From DT-110 sp964342305 (GTDB lineage Bacteria; Bacteroidota; Bacteroidia; Chitinophagales; Saprospiraceae): a stretch of 64,000 nucleotides of DNA. Below, in pieces: positions 8,601 to 20,700 of this stretch; the stretch's first letter is position 1, and each line of letters opens with the position of its first letter. The notes under the pieces were generated by a model that made no database searches, was not told the origin of the DNA, and saw only the letters and a program-made list of their open reading frames with translations. The translations under genes were made by a program, and so were the position numbers. The stretch lies in NCBI GenBank assembly GCA_964342305.1, contig CAYFGK010000015.1, positions 1 through 64,000 of the forward strand. Reading direction: 5' to 3'.

Positions 8601-11600
8601 CTTTGACCTGTCTTCCGCCATCATCCAGGAGGTTGTTTTTGACCCCGACGGAAATGCCGGTGACGGTACTGCTAAAGACCTGACACCCAGTAACGGCTCA
8701 GATGTAACTACCGGAAAGACCACTCATACCTTCTCTCAGGCCTATGAAGGTGGCTTCTACGGTCTGGAAGTGAACTTTAACGATTTTGATCCAGGCGAAC
8801 AAATGGTATTTGGCCTGGACATCGATCCAGTAAGTATAAAAGGAGGTTCTTCTCCCGGTCCCAATGAATCTGGTAGTGTATCTGGTTTGGAGCTAAGCGG
8901 AGCGGTGGTCACCGTAACCTACTCCAATGGCGAAACCCAGGAAGTAGACTTATTCCGGACCGAATCGAGCAACAGCAACAGCCGAAATATTGTCCGTACT
9001 CAGTTGCCTCCACAGCCAAGCATCGAAATGCTGGGGGTAACCAATAAATCAACGGTATTCCAGGATGAGCAGACCATAGAGGTCAACGTTGGCTTTGAAG
9101 AGGTGGAAGTTCGCCTGCTGCAATTGGAAGCCGGCCTTTTTGTAGAAGATCTCGGAGGACCTTATGCAGGCACCGGCTACGATATTGATCCTTTCGAAGT
9201 AAACAGTGTCATCGTCATTGACGAGCAGTCGGGAACTACAGGAACTGAAGGTTCGGTAACCTTTGACGTAACCCTGACCGATTCTGATCCTGAGGCGGGC
9301 TATAACCTTTTCGCTGCGGTGGTTGTGGACCCAGACGGAGCCACGGGTGGCATGTCAAACGTCGTAATAGTCGAATACGATCCCGAGGCCGAGCCTACCA
9401 CCCTCTACCGCATTAACGCTTCCGGGCCGGCCGTTCCGGCCACGGATGATGGCCTCGATTGGGAAACCACCGGAGGCACCGGTGCCCAAAGCGGTAATGG
9501 ATGGTCGGTCAACACCGGCAATAACTCTAACCACAACGTAACTGGGCGGCATTCTTCCCTGCCCGATTATGTTCCACAGGCGATTTTTGCTAACGAGCGC
9601 TGGGACCCGGAAGGAGCTCCCGAAATGCAATGGAATTTTGACGTAAGTCCCGGTATTTACCAGGTGCGCTTGTACATGTCTAACGGTTTTAGTGGAACCA
9701 GCGCCATTGGAGAACGGGTCTTCAACATCGAAATCGAAGGTCAGCCGGTGGAAATCGGCGTGGACCTCGTGGAAGACTTTGGTCACCAGGTGGGTGGTAT
9801 GAAAGAGTACATTGTAACTGTGGCGGACAATAGTCTGGACATAGAATTCATCCACGACGTGGAGAACCCCACCATGAATGGTATTGAGATCCTGGCCTAT
9901 GACAATAATGAAGATCCAGGTGCCATCAACCTGACTCCGATCGCGAATCAAAGCAATACGGAGGGAGACGATATTGGCAATCTCGGTATTTTCGTATCTG
10001 CCTCGGGAGGTGATGGCAATTTGCAATACAGCGCTACCGGCCTGCCGGCAGGCATTCAATTAGAACCCACCAATGGACAGTTCTTCGGTGTGATTGCCGA
10101 TGGAGCGGCCGATATGAGCCCATACCTGGTAGAGGTTATGGTGGATGATAGTGATTTGGACGATACCGATATTCAGACGATCACCTTCAACTGGGAAGTC
10201 TTCGAACCCGCACCGACCCCGGATCCCGGTCAGGTCCTCTACCGCGTGAACGCGGGTGGAGCTGAATTGGCTGCCGGTGATGCCAGCACGCCCGCCTGGG
10301 GTCAGGACCAGGGTAATTTTGGTAGTGGTAATGAATCGCCCTACCTGGCAGCATTAAGCACCGGTGGATCCACCTACAGCCAGACTTCAAGTTCTGCCTA
10401 TGATGGCCCCATCGTACGCGATGCATCCATTCCTGCCTCCGTTCCTACTGCACTATTTACCACCGAGCGCTACGATGCAGCCAGCACCCCGGAAATGTTA
10501 TACTCCTTCCCGGTTGCTGCGGGTACCATGGTCGACATCGACCTGTACTTTGCGGAATTATTTGGTGATATCACCGCTGCTGGCCAGCGGGTATTTGACA
10601 TAAACATTGAAGGTGTTGCTGCCTTTACGGGTGTTGATCCTTTCGCTGAAAAGGGTGCTTTGGGCGCACTGAAATTATCCTATTCCACCACCGTGGGTCC
10701 CGACGGCACCCTGGACATTGAGTTTATCCACGACGTAGAGAATCCTGCGCTGAAGGGTATAGAAGTCCGGGCTTCAAGTGTAGAAGCACCAGTCATCACG
10801 GCCATTTCGAATGTAACATATGGAGTCCTTGGCGAATTTAATGCCGGACGATTCCCTATTGAAGTGGTCGATCAACAAGGCGATGATTTCACGGTGGACG
10901 TTACCGGATTACCCGATGGCCTCATCTACGACAGTGGTGAACTGGCCGGCACCCTCAGTGAAGCCTCCCTGACGGGAGGCCCTAATAACGATGGTGTCCA
11001 CAATGTCACGGTCACCGCTACGGATGATCAAATGAATGAAAGCACCGAACAATTTACCTTCACGGTAATTGACCGCTCGATCACCATTACCAGTCCGATG
11101 GATGGTGCTACCCTGGCTACATCCGGTTTTGATGTCTCCTGGACCTCCACCGGCGGGGCAACCGATGTGTTCGAGCACGTACACGTCATCCTGATCGGTG
11201 GTGGTTATACCGACGATGGTGTTACCCGACTCGGTAGCCAACCCCTCACCGGTACCGTGAGCTTCCCGAATGATGTATACAATAACCTGACACCCGGTAA
11301 TTACCAGATCAAGGTGAAGTGGGCTTATCCTACTCACGTGGAAATGGATGAATCCGTGGTATTGCCAGACATTATTAATGTGACCCTTGAGGAAGCTCCC
11401 AATGTAGCTCCGGATGTGACTAACCCCGGCACTCAGAATAGCGTGGAAGGAGGCATGGTTAACCTGCCGATCGTGGCCACTGACCTGGAAGACTGTGGTG
11501 ATCTGACCTATTCTGCCATGAATTTACCAGGAGGTCTTAGCATTGATCCCGCCACGGGCGTCATTTCCGGAACCCTTGAATTGGGTGAACCCGGCACGGA

Positions 11601-14529
11601 AGACGGTGCCTGGATCGAGCAAAATGGAATTGTGGTAATCGAAATGGAAAATGGTGATAATCTTCCCGGTAACTGGGAGACCATCAACACCTACAGCACC
11701 ACCTTCAGTCCGAATGTAAACAGTCCGACCGGTGCTACCAATGGTGATTTCATCATTTGGCAGGCAGGCCAGAATCTGGGTAATCCAGGCAATGGTCTGA
11801 TTACTTATCCGGTGCAGATCACTAACCCAGGTACGTATCAGTTTAAGTGGCGAAACCAGGTTGGAAACGGAACAAACACTACCGAACACAATGACACCTG
11901 GCTGAAAATCGAAGCCGATCAGTTCTACGGATCTAAGAATGGAGGCGCCAGTACGGTTTGTCCGAACGGCGCGCCATCGGGTACTTGCCCGACCGGCAGC
12001 GAAGCTCCGGAGGGGTCCAGTTCAAACGGTTGGTTCAAGGTCTACTCCAGCGGTGCCAATAACTGGAGTTGGGTATCCAACACCAGCGACAACGACGCCC
12101 ACCAGATCTATGCCACGTTCGACGAACCGGGGACCTATAATATTCTTGTATCAGCTCGCTCCAGCAGTCACGCCATTGACCGGATGGTCTTGGTTGATGC
12201 CGGTGAGTTTGGGGCCAACGGCCAAGACCTGTCCATTCCGGAATCGAGCCGTACGCAAGGTGACCCCGGAACGGCCGGTGCTGCTGAGAACAGCCCGTAT
12301 GATGTAGCCATAACGGTAAGTGATGCTTGTGATCCTCCCCTGGAGTCAACAGTCAACTTTACCTGGAATGTACTGGAACCCGATATGGTACCGTCGGCTG
12401 AATTAACCGTTACTGCCGGGAGTGGCTTATTCTCCAGTACCTTCGGCAATAACTCCTTTGTACTCTCGAATACAGGAACTGCAGATATCACGAACATCAC
12501 GATTGATGCCTCTACTACCTTCATGCCAGACGTGGTATTTGACCCGGTTGGTACCGCTGGTGATAATGGAGCCAAATGTCTGACTACCGGATCAGCCGGT
12601 AATACCGCAGCTGCGGTAGGGCTCACGGTCCCCGGCAATGGTGGCTCGGATGCAGCCGACTGTGAATCAGTCTTTGCGCAACCACACAACGGCGTGGATA
12701 ACGACGAAGGCTACGATGTTCTCACCCTGGATTTCACCGACTTCAACCCTGGTGAATCCTACGCCTGGGGTGTCGACATGGATCCAACCTCGATCAAGGG
12801 TGACCTGTCGACCGGGGATGCCGGTTCTATTTCCGGATTTGAGTGTATCGGAGCTATGGTTACGGTAACCTTCTCCGATGGGACGGTGCTCACTACCAGC
12901 TTATTCGACGAGGGATCCCTGGGTGGGGCCGATGCAATTCTGAGCATCAGCAACCCGGCACCAGCACCGAGTATTGAGGTGAGTGGTATTCCAACCACGC
13001 CAACGACTACCAACCAGGCTAATCAGACGATCGTAGTGAGCGGTGCTCCCGGTCAGGATATTACCCTGTTGCAGGTGGATGCCCGCTTATATATCGATCC
13101 GGGTAACCCCACCATCGGCTATGATGTAGATCCTTTCGAAGCCAACGAGGCTGTTGCTAAGGTGATTTACACCGGTACAACGGGTAACGACGGACTGTTA
13201 AACATTCCGGTAACCCTTCTCCAGACCGCTGGTTCAGGGGGTGCTCCGGATGGCGGATTAAATCACTTCACCGCTGTTGCGGGTGAGGTAAGTAGTCCGA
13301 ATAGCAAGACTTCCAACACTATCGTATTAGAATACGATCCCAACTTCAATCCAATTTCCAGCCTCGATCTCACGATTGATGTGATTGGTGGAGTACACGA
13401 AGGACCGGATCAAATCGAGTTCTACGCACCTAATACCACCACCAATCCGATCTACAGCTTCACCCAAAACAGTGATGCGAACGGCCTGCACAGCCTGACC
13501 AACCTGACGGGTGGACCGTATGACATCTGGGTGTACCGTCCGGGATACTTGTCTAAATTGGAAACAGTGACACTTGCCAGTGGCGCAAATACACTGACCG
13601 TAAATCTGCTAGGTGGTGATGCGAACGATGATAACAACGTCAATCTGTTTGACTTTTCCATACTGGCTACGAGTTATGGAACTATTAGTGGTGACCAGGC
13701 TTTCTCCGAAGGTGCTGACTTCAACAATGACGGATCCATTGGCTTGACCGACTTCTCAGTGCTGGCTGGTTCTTATGGTTTATCAGGAGAAATGCCCGGT
13801 GATAATGCCGGCGGCACGGATCCTGCTTCCATCGAGGGTGAGCCTCAAACAGTGGACCTGGCCCTAATCTCTAAGCAACGCTCTTATCAGGTTGGTGAGA
13901 CCATTGCCATTGACCTGATGCTGGAAGCCAACGAGCAAGGGGTGGATGGAATTGATGTGTCTCTGGCCTTTGATCCGGGCGTACTCGAATTTGATCGCGT
14001 TCGCTGGACCGGATCATTAGAGCAAGTACTTCAGCAAAACATTCAGGCTGACAAAGGTCAGATCGACCTGGCGAGTGGTAGCCTCTTCACCCACGTGCAG
14101 GGTGATGCGTTAATTGCTACGCTCTACTTCAAGACCATTGGCGACGGGGACACTAAGATTTCCTTCGAAGGTGACGAAACCACCTTGGCCACCTACAAGG
14201 GGCATCGCATCCTGAATGAAGCTCGGCCAACAGGATTTGAGGTGGAAGCACTGACCACGGATATCGATGATGTTTTGGAGGGAACTCCAACCATCAAACT
14301 GTTCCCCATACCATCGAATGGCATAATCAATCTGGAAGTATCAGATATGCCTCTCCAGCAAGAATACACCATGAAAATTTTCAGCGCCAGCGGACAATTG
14401 ATCCTGGAGCGTGAATACCGTGGTGCCATCGAAGAAACCTTTGACCTTACCGACCAGCCGGCAGGTGTGTACAACCTGCGCATCGAAGCCGGAGATTACC
14501 GGGTGAACAAGGTATTTAGTATTCAATAA
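5647..14529 (+). CDS. giant secreted multidomain protein: propeller, malectins, dockerin, cohesin, T9SS sorting domain
   Basis: 2960 aa. A signal peptide (hydrophobic core about 26-40, ending ATAQ) is followed by these modules: a sugar-dehydrogenase/NHL-like beta-propeller (about 45-615; LQFGPDGRLYVSQQNG); calcium-binding thrombospondin-3-like acidic motifs (617-699; DEDGDGYTNADE, DDDNDGIADVDD); a lectin-like sandwich (707-950); an unnamed module U (952-1248); malectin (1252-1420); Ig-like (1427-1519); malectin (1528-1711); further Ig-like domains (1712-1978); a carbohydrate-binding-like region (1985-2190); a second U module (2250-2568); CNA-B-like (2571-2654); a dockerin-like pair of EF-hand motifs (2655-2713; GDANDDNNVNLFDF and DFNNDGSIGLTDF); cohesin-like (2736-2873); T9SS type A domain (2881-2960). 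Likely exported by T9SS and fixed to the cell surface. The modules suggest glycan binding and protein-protein assembly. No catalytic residues could be assigned to the propeller. Confidence 0.88.
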   Translation: MNQHYPVRSTRAILNSQKKCTQGHYLLLLALLLILPFLATAQNISFDASGLSGESSNNPTSLQFGPDGRLYVSQQNGFIYAYQITRNGPNDYVVTGTEQIDIVKGIPNHNDDGTSSGNGNRQITGIYVTGTGANPVLYVSSSDPRIGAGGGGNDIGLDTNSGVLSCVTCTGGIDQNGECTQWTKIDLVRGLPRSEENHAVNGMQVDETNNILYLAVGGHTNAGSPSNNFAFTVEYTYSSTIISIDLDAIDALPTMTDSEGTQYKYNLPTLDDPTRANVNGITDPEDGNYDGVDVNDPWGGNDGLNMATYDPDGPVQIHAFGFRNLYDIVITENGRMYGVDNGANGGWGGHPAGEADYPSEMIDPQTGELISGATNNYISGEPGSTGGSGSGPGGDDQVNNKNGLHYIRPLVAGDYNYVADQAPIYYGGHPHPIWANPDGAGLYTKGTHTVDPNDGGDDYWRIQILDDQDPAFSTQSLPANWPPVDPQYAFPAAGDFRNSGQDDNSLANYGPSTNGIAEYTASNFGGAMQGNLLLAGYNGNIYEVELSADGKVAVNCPTPPMNGTSTVGNCNETFASNFGSNPLDVIAQGDNDPFGGTVWAVTYGADNITIFEPADYDGNDPIACEGTDDDTIDEDGDGYTNADEIDNGTNPCSGASQPADFDDAFEFGTGNAFKRSDLNDLDDDNDGIADVDDPFQLDPMNGKGSIGQLPIRLELFNSTGYGIGSIGFTGVMVNGSDDYLDLIDDSGDELVFGGTAGIYTDPTVSEGDAYETNNTQTNGFQFGVDVDVSTTPFTIEAQINGPFFNDQAPQNFASHGIMMGTGDQDNYLKVVLSGNSLQVLVENAASATQNDYSVAGALNATAIRIFLSVDPSSGTVQPRYSLDGAAITDLGPVIQLSGDLLDVVQGNYTINGVGSCLAVGSIATSFGAAPEFAASWDYFRIDEDPSTAQALVEVNTGGLNGSTFSNSSFQITNNSTDGETITQVTFDLSSAIIQEVVFDPDGNAGDGTAKDLTPSNGSDVTTGKTTHTFSQAYEGGFYGLEVNFNDFDPGEQMVFGLDIDPVSIKGGSSPGPNESGSVSGLELSGAVVTVTYSNGETQEVDLFRTESSNSNSRNIVRTQLPPQPSIEMLGVTNKSTVFQDEQTIEVNVGFEEVEVRLLQLEAGLFVEDLGGPYAGTGYDIDPFEVNSVIVIDEQSGTTGTEGSVTFDVTLTDSDPEAGYNLFAAVVVDPDGATGGMSNVVIVEYDPEAEPTTLYRINASGPAVPATDDGLDWETTGGTGAQSGNGWSVNTGNNSNHNVTGRHSSLPDYVPQAIFANERWDPEGAPEMQWNFDVSPGIYQVRLYMSNGFSGTSAIGERVFNIEIEGQPVEIGVDLVEDFGHQVGGMKEYIVTVADNSLDIEFIHDVENPTMNGIEILAYDNNEDPGAINLTPIANQSNTEGDDIGNLGIFVSASGGDGNLQYSATGLPAGIQLEPTNGQFFGVIADGAADMSPYLVEVMVDDSDLDDTDIQTITFNWEVFEPAPTPDPGQVLYRVNAGGAELAAGDASTPAWGQDQGNFGSGNESPYLAALSTGGSTYSQTSSSAYDGPIVRDASIPASVPTALFTTERYDAASTPEMLYSFPVAAGTMVDIDLYFAELFGDITAAGQRVFDINIEGVAAFTGVDPFAEKGALGALKLSYSTTVGPDGTLDIEFIHDVENPALKGIEVRASSVEAPVITAISNVTYGVLGEFNAGRFPIEVVDQQGDDFTVDVTGLPDGLIYDSGELAGTLSEASLTGGPNNDGVHNVTVTATDDQMNESTEQFTFTVIDRSITITSPMDGATLATSGFDVSWTSTGGATDVFEHVHVILIGGGYTDDGVTRLGSQPLTGTVSFPNDVYNNLTPGNYQIKVKWAYPTHVEMDESVVLPDIINVTLEEAPNVAPDVTNPGTQNSVEGGMVNLPIVATDLEDCGDLTYSAMNLPGGLSIDPATGVISGTLELGEPGTEDGAWIEQNGIVVIEMENGDNLPGNWETINTYSTTFSPNVNSPTGATNGDFIIWQAGQNLGNPGNGLITYPVQITNPGTYQFKWRNQVGNGTNTTEHNDTWLKIEADQFYGSKNGGASTVCPNGAPSGTCPTGSEAPEGSSSNGWFKVYSSGANNWSWVSNTSDNDAHQIYATFDEPGTYNILVSARSSSHAIDRMVLVDAGEFGANGQDLSIPESSRTQGDPGTAGAAENSPYDVAITVSDACDPPLESTVNFTWNVLEPDMVPSAELTVTAGSGLFSSTFGNNSFVLSNTGTADITNITIDASTTFMPDVVFDPVGTAGDNGAKCLTTGSAGNTAAAVGLTVPGNGGSDAADCESVFAQPHNGVDNDEGYDVLTLDFTDFNPGESYAWGVDMDPTSIKGDLSTGDAGSISGFECIGAMVTVTFSDGTVLTTSLFDEGSLGGADAILSISNPAPAPSIEVSGIPTTPTTTNQANQTIVVSGAPGQDITLLQVDARLYIDPGNPTIGYDVDPFEANEAVAKVIYTGTTGNDGLLNIPVTLLQTAGSGGAPDGGLNHFTAVAGEVSSPNSKTSNTIVLEYDPNFNPISSLDLTIDVIGGVHEGPDQIEFYAPNTTTNPIYSFTQNSDANGLHSLTNLTGGPYDIWVYRPGYLSKLETVTLASGANTLTVNLLGGDANDDNNVNLFDFSILATSYGTISGDQAFSEGADFNNDGSIGLTDFSVLAGSYGLSGEMPGDNAGGTDPASIEGEPQTVDLALISKQRSYQVGETIAIDLMLEANEQGVDGIDVSLAFDPGVLEFDRVRWTGSLEQVLQQNIQADKGQIDLASGSLFTHVQGDALIATLYFKTIGDGDTKISFEGDETTLATYKGHRILNEARPTGFEVEALTTDIDDVLEGTPTIKLFPIPSNGIINLEVSDMPLQQEYTMKIFSASGQLILEREYRGAIEETFDLTDQPAGVYNLRIEAGDYRVNKVFSIQ

Positions 14530-14535
14530 CCCGCT

Positions 14536-14594
14536 TTCCCCCCGGGTACGTGTGAGGTCGATTCGTCGGCTTCACACACTTTGCCCGGGGGGAA
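14536..14594. terminator. very strong GC-rich hairpin between giant genes 1 and 2
   Basis: TTCCCCCCGGG (14536-14546) pairs exactly with CCCGGGGGGAA (14584-14594). Inside it GTGTGAGGTCGA pairs with TCGGCTTCACAC using only two wobble pairs, around a TTCG loop. It starts seven bases after the stop of the first giant gene. No T-tract follows, so it may be a terminator, a partial attenuator or an mRNA-stabilising 3' structure. Confidence 0.6.
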
Positions 14595-14741
14595 TTCCCT
14601 AAACAAACCTACATGCTCCATTTGGGCACAACAAAACAAGTTTTCGCAGATGGTCACCACCAGTGGCCAGCCTGCACTGTGCCCGGGATTCAACGAACCC
14701 ATAACACCAAAACCAAGCAGCAGACACCTAAACCACACACT

Positions 14742-17700
14742 ATGAGACACTTTTACTCCTATTCTTTGATCTTTCTCCTGGTGGGCCTTGGTATGATGCC
14801 TTTCGGCAAAAAGGAAACAAATACCCTGCCAAAAACATCATACGCCGCTACCTTTTTTGCCCCATCCGTTGTGGATGTGGCTATTACCAGCGAAGTATTT
14901 AATGGTTCTAACTTAAATGTTTCCTTTTCTACGACGCAACTCAATTTGCCGACAGGCAGCCTGGATAATACGACCGTAAATTCCAACACGGTTAAACTTT
15001 TCGAACAGTCCAGCAATATGCAGGTCGACAATACCACGGTGAATGCCACGGGTGGAGGAGACGCCATTACGCTGACGGCCAATGGACTGGATTACAATAC
15101 CACCTACCGTATTGAAATCTCAAATGGTGTGCAAGACCTCATGGGTGAATCCATGACGCCATTTTCCAAACAACTCACCACCAGCCCGGATCCCGGGAAC
15201 GTACCCAGCTCTATTGAATTTGAGCAAGTAGTAGTAGCTAACGGAAGTTACACCTCTCTGACGGTAGGACCCGATGGCAAACTGTACGGACTGGTGAATA
15301 ATGGGGCCATCCACCGCTGGGATATTGCCGGTGACGGTACCCTATCCAACCAACAAACCATTTCTACCATACAGACGGCTGAAGGTGGTAATCGCCTGGC
15401 TATCGGTTTGGATTTTGATCCCTCAGCAACGGCCAACAATCTGATTGCCTGGGTGAGTCATACCTCCTTCGGGTTCAGTGGTCAACCCGACTGGCAAGGG
15501 AAGATCAGCCAACTCTCCGGTGACGATCTGGAAAACATTCAGGATTACGTAATCAACTTACCACGGTCGTCTCGCGACCACGTAACCAACAGCATCGATT
15601 TTGGCCCCGACGGCAAACTGTACTTCAATCAGGGTAGTAACTCGGCTATGGGAGCCGCCGATGGCTCCTGGGGAAATCGCCCGGAACGCCAATTATCCGC
15701 TGCTGTGTTACGTCTTGATCCAGATCTCATTGGGAATCTGCCACTGGACGCCAAAACCGAAGATGGTGGGACCTATGATCCTTTCGCTGCCAATGCCCCG
15801 CTGACTATTTTCTCCAGCGGGACCCGTAACCACTACGACTTGCTGTGGCATACGAATGGAAGTCTGTATGTACCGACGAATGGCTCCGCTGCTGGTGGTA
15901 ATACTCCGGCAACCCCGGCTAACCTGAATGATGTACCGCAACGTATTGATGGTGCTACGTTGACAGAGGCAGTTTCCGGCATCAATGGTGTCAACCAAAC
16001 ACAACCCGATCTGCTTTTCCGGTGTGTGGAAGGCGGATACTATGGCCATCCCAATCCGACCCGCGGTGAATATGTGATGAACGGCGGTAACCCGACCAGT
16101 AATTCCGATCCCATCCAGGTGAATCAATACGCCGTAGGTACTAACCCCGACGCGAACTGGCGGGGCGTTTCCTATAATTTCGAGAATAATAAATCCCCCA
16201 ACGGGGTCATTGAATACCTCAGTAATACGTTTGAGGGTGCTTTACAGAATAAGATCATGGTCGTTCGCTACAGTGGTGGCGACGACATTATTGTGTTGAC
16301 CCCTGGTGGTGCTAATAATGATATTGTAGCAGCCGAAACCGGAATCACCGGTCTTACCGGTTTTAATAATCCGTTGGATCTTTGTGAAAACAAACTCAAC
16401 GGACACATCTATGTATCGGAATACGGTTCAGGGGAGATTACCCTGTTGCGACCCGTTGGTTCCACCGGGGGTGCCTCCGACCTGCTCGTGACCTACGATG
16501 AGCAATGCGACGTGAATGATGATGAGATCTACTTCAGCATTCCCAAAAACACGACGGAGACCTTTAGCATTACCCTGGAAAACACGGGAGGATCGGATGT
16601 TAGTATTAACACCCTTGGCCTTAATGGGACCAATGCCAACCTCTTTAGTGTCGAAGCAGATGGTCAGGCAGTTTCTCTGCCTTTGGTGCTCGCTCCGGCT
16701 GGTTCACAGGACCTGGATATAACCTTCTCCCCCGGCGGGTCGGTCGGTCCTTTTGAAGCCACTCTCGATCTCACCAGCGATGACCCCGTTCAACCCAACC
16801 GTACTATTGGTCTGTTTGGCCTTTCGGCAAATGGGATCGAAGGCAGCAATGAACCCCCAATGGCGGATATTATGACCACCCTGGGATACGACATAAATGT
16901 AGGTTGGACCAGCCTGGGAAGCAATACCAGCACGATTCCAATCGGAGACGAAGTTCTGGAACCCTTATTTGAAAAAGCCGGCTCCGGTGAGGTGACCATG
17001 AAACCGGTTGCACGATATTCCCCGGATTTTGTGTTGCCCTTCGGGTATTACCTGCCCAATGCTACCACACCAACGCTCATCGAAGTTGGTGTTTTGGCGG
17101 AAGCCGGAGCCCGGGAAGAACACCAAATCTTGTTCCCGGCCATTTCGTCCGGCGGTATGACCTTTGATCCGGGTTCGGATCAATTTGGTTTCTACACCAC
17201 TTCTCCCTCCCACTCTGCTTATACGGAAGATGCGCTCAATGATGCGTTACATCCAAGTCAGGTGGAGCACGCGGTACGTATCTACGAGATGAACGACCGG
17301 GACGGAAACCCGGTGCCAAACACCTATTTACTTGGCTTTGAAGAAGCCAGCAATGGCGATTACAATGATTATGTCTTTGTGGTATCTAATATAACTCCTG
17401 CCGGCGATCCACCACCACCCGGTGCGGATATTGTGCGGATCGACGCAGGTGGTAGCGGCTATACGGCCGTCAACGGCGATATATTTGCCGCGGATGATGT
17501 TTCGCTGATCACCGGGGAGACGGAGACCAACACCAAGAATTTTGACGTAGGAGATTCGGAAGATGATCCTTTGTACCTCGCCTATCGCTTCGGGGAGAAC
17601 TTTACCTACAATATTCCGGTGGCTAACGGTACCTATACGGTTCGTCTCCACCACGCAGAGATTTTCCAAGATGCTCCCGGTGAACGTATTTTCTCTGTAA

Positions 17701-20700
17701 ACGTAGAGGGTGGCCAGGGAGTATCCACGGATCTGGATTTGGTGCAGGAAGTGGGCTACGGTACCGCTCTGATCAATGAATATACCGGCATTGAGGTTAC
17801 CGATGGTGCTATGAGCATTGGTTTTACATTCAGTGTCGACAATGCCCTGATTCAGGGTATTGAAGTAATCGGAACTTCCGTAAATCCAAATACCTCTCCC
17901 ACCGTAGCCATTTCCGCTCCGGTTGATGGCAGCAGTGCGACCCAAGGTGACCAAGTCACTTTGACCGCCGATGCAAATGATGCAGAAGATGGAGACCTCG
18001 ATGCAGAGATCATGTGGTCGTCCAGCATTGATGGTGCGTTGGGCCAGGGGGGTACCATCATGACCTCTACCCTATCCGTAGGCTCGCACACAATCACCGC
18101 CAGTGTAGAAGATAGTGAAATGGCTTCCGGCAGTGATGACATCACCCTTATCATTACCGCTCCACCAAGTGGAGATATTCTCTACCGCGAAATATTCTGG
18201 AATGAGGACGCCAACAACAATCTGGCTTTGGCGGATCGTGGATGGAATATCGTCGGCGCCGGTGGAGGCAGCATCAATCTTTCTCAGGTAGCAGCCTCCA
18301 ATGGATTTGGTAAACCGGCCGGCCTGCAAAACGTAAATGCCGGTGATGTGGATCCCACTCCCGCTGACGGACGTGGCTTCGCAGCCGCTTTTGCCAGTCA
18401 AAGCGAATACTTCTTCTGGACAGACGAACATTCGATTGACCTCAGCAATAGTACTCTTACCAATTTCACTTGGTATCAGGGACACAACCAGGCAGGAGCC
18501 ACCAGTCAGGTCGCTATCCGAATTGGTTCCCAGTGGTACGTATCCACCCAGACATTTTCCGGCCCCGGTGTTGGTTCCGGAGGTGATTTCACGAATGCCA
18601 CGGGTGGTGCCGAAGAAAAAACACTCCCCTTTACTACCGCGGGTGCCGACTGGGCAACCCTCGATATTGCGGACCTAAGCGTCTCCGCACCTCTGGGAAG
18701 TGACCTGCCGACTGGTATTATTACCGGATTTGGTTTGCTCACTCAACATACGGGTAACTTTACCGCCCGATTCGACACCTACCAGATTGGAGGAACAACG
18801 GGTGGAGGCCCGACTAACCAATCCCCGGTGGTGGATAATGCCATTCCCGATCAAAACGCCATGGAGGGTGTGGCCTTTACCTTCACCCTTCCGGCCAACA
18901 CCTTTTCCGATCCGGATGAGGATCCTCTCACCTATTCCGCCACAGAACAGGGAGAAACTTCCCTGCCGGCCTGGCTGAGTTTTGATGAAAACAACCAAAC
19001 CTTTAGCGGAACTCCGGCGCCTACCGATGTAGGGACTTATTCGATTGAAGTAACCGCTCAGGATCCGTCCCTGGCAAGCACATCCGACGTATTCGACATT
19101 TTGGTCATTGCCGATGCTGACAACTGCGGACCTTTATCCCCCGCACTATGCAACACTATTCCCATTTCGCTGACGCAAGACTACTGCCTGGAATGGGACA
19201 ACGACGAAGGAGGCCTGATGGATGGAGCCGGTTTTGGAACCGGATTTACTATGGTGGCAGCTCCTTCTGACAATCTTGATCCGGGCACCCCGAGTATTCC
19301 ACTAGTTCCGGGCTACGAGCCATCTAAGCTATCTGTATCCGGCGGAGCACTGACCTTCACGGCCACCAAAGGTATTTTCTACAATGTAGCCGGTAACAAT
19401 GGTAACTCCCAGGTCAATGCATTGGGCGTTGGTTTTGATGCCAGCGCACCTGGTGAACCCTACGAGATCACTACGACCCTGAACAGCCTCCCTACTCCTC
19501 AGACCAATAGCTTCCAACAGGCTGGATTGTGGTTTGGGTTGAATGAGGCTGAATACGTAAAACTGGTAGCCATTGTACAAAATGGAGGTGTGTATAAATT
19601 GCAATTGGGCTACGAAACCAATGATGACCTTGCCAGTGGCAACGAACGCAATACCGGCAACATCCTGAATCCGGGCGACGACGTCGTCCTGAAGATGATC
19701 ATCGATCCGGTAGCCCAGTCCATTGAAGGTTGGTACAGCCTGGATGACGGGGCTACCTTCACTCAGATCGAAACCACCGGTATCGACCTGAATGCCAATA
19801 TCTTTGATGGCATCGCACTTCCCGACAACTCCCAAAGTGTCACTTTTGCCGGTCTGCATACGACGATACGCAATGCAAGTTCGGCCAATACACTGGACTT
19901 CAGCTTTGATGATTTCTGTATTGATGTTCCGGAAACATCCACGGATGCCACTATCGATTACACCGTCAGCCTTCAGGGACGTTTGGATCACTCTGGTAAT
20001 TATCAGATCGACGTGTTCGATGCTGATTACAACGAAAATGATCCGCCCGTGGCCTCTTTTGCGGAAGCAGTACCTATGGCGGGTACCGGAACGCTGACCG
20101 GATTGACCGCGGGGACTTACCAGGTAAAGATCAAACATCCCAAATACCTGGCAGCGGTAGAAACCATCACCCTTACTCCGGGTTCCAACACACTAAACTT
20201 CGGCGAGTTAGGGGGTGGTGATGCGAATAACTCTAACATTGTTAATCTTACTGACTTCTCTATTCTGGCTACGGCCTACGGTACCATGAGTGGTGACCAG
20301 GGATACGATGATCGAGCCGACTTTAACGGAAATACGGAGGTTGGATTAGGTGACTTCTCTGTTCTCGCTTCTAACTACAGCCAGACGGGGGAAGAACCTA
20401 TCACCATTAATCAGGTTGCCCCCCAAAGCATTGCAGATCCTGTACTCAGATCAGAATTATTACCCATTGATTTTGACATGGAGGCAACGAACCAAGTGCT
20501 CCGTCCCGGTGAATCAATGCACGTAGAACTCCGATTGGAGAGCCCCAATCAAAACTACGATGGGGTTCAAATACAATTGGAATACGACTCGGAAGTACTG
20601 GAATTGGAAGGTGCCATATTGAATAATGAACTGGAGATCACCCTCCTGGAAACTCGTAACCCCGGCACCTATACGGTCGCCATGGGTACTCTGGGTAAGC

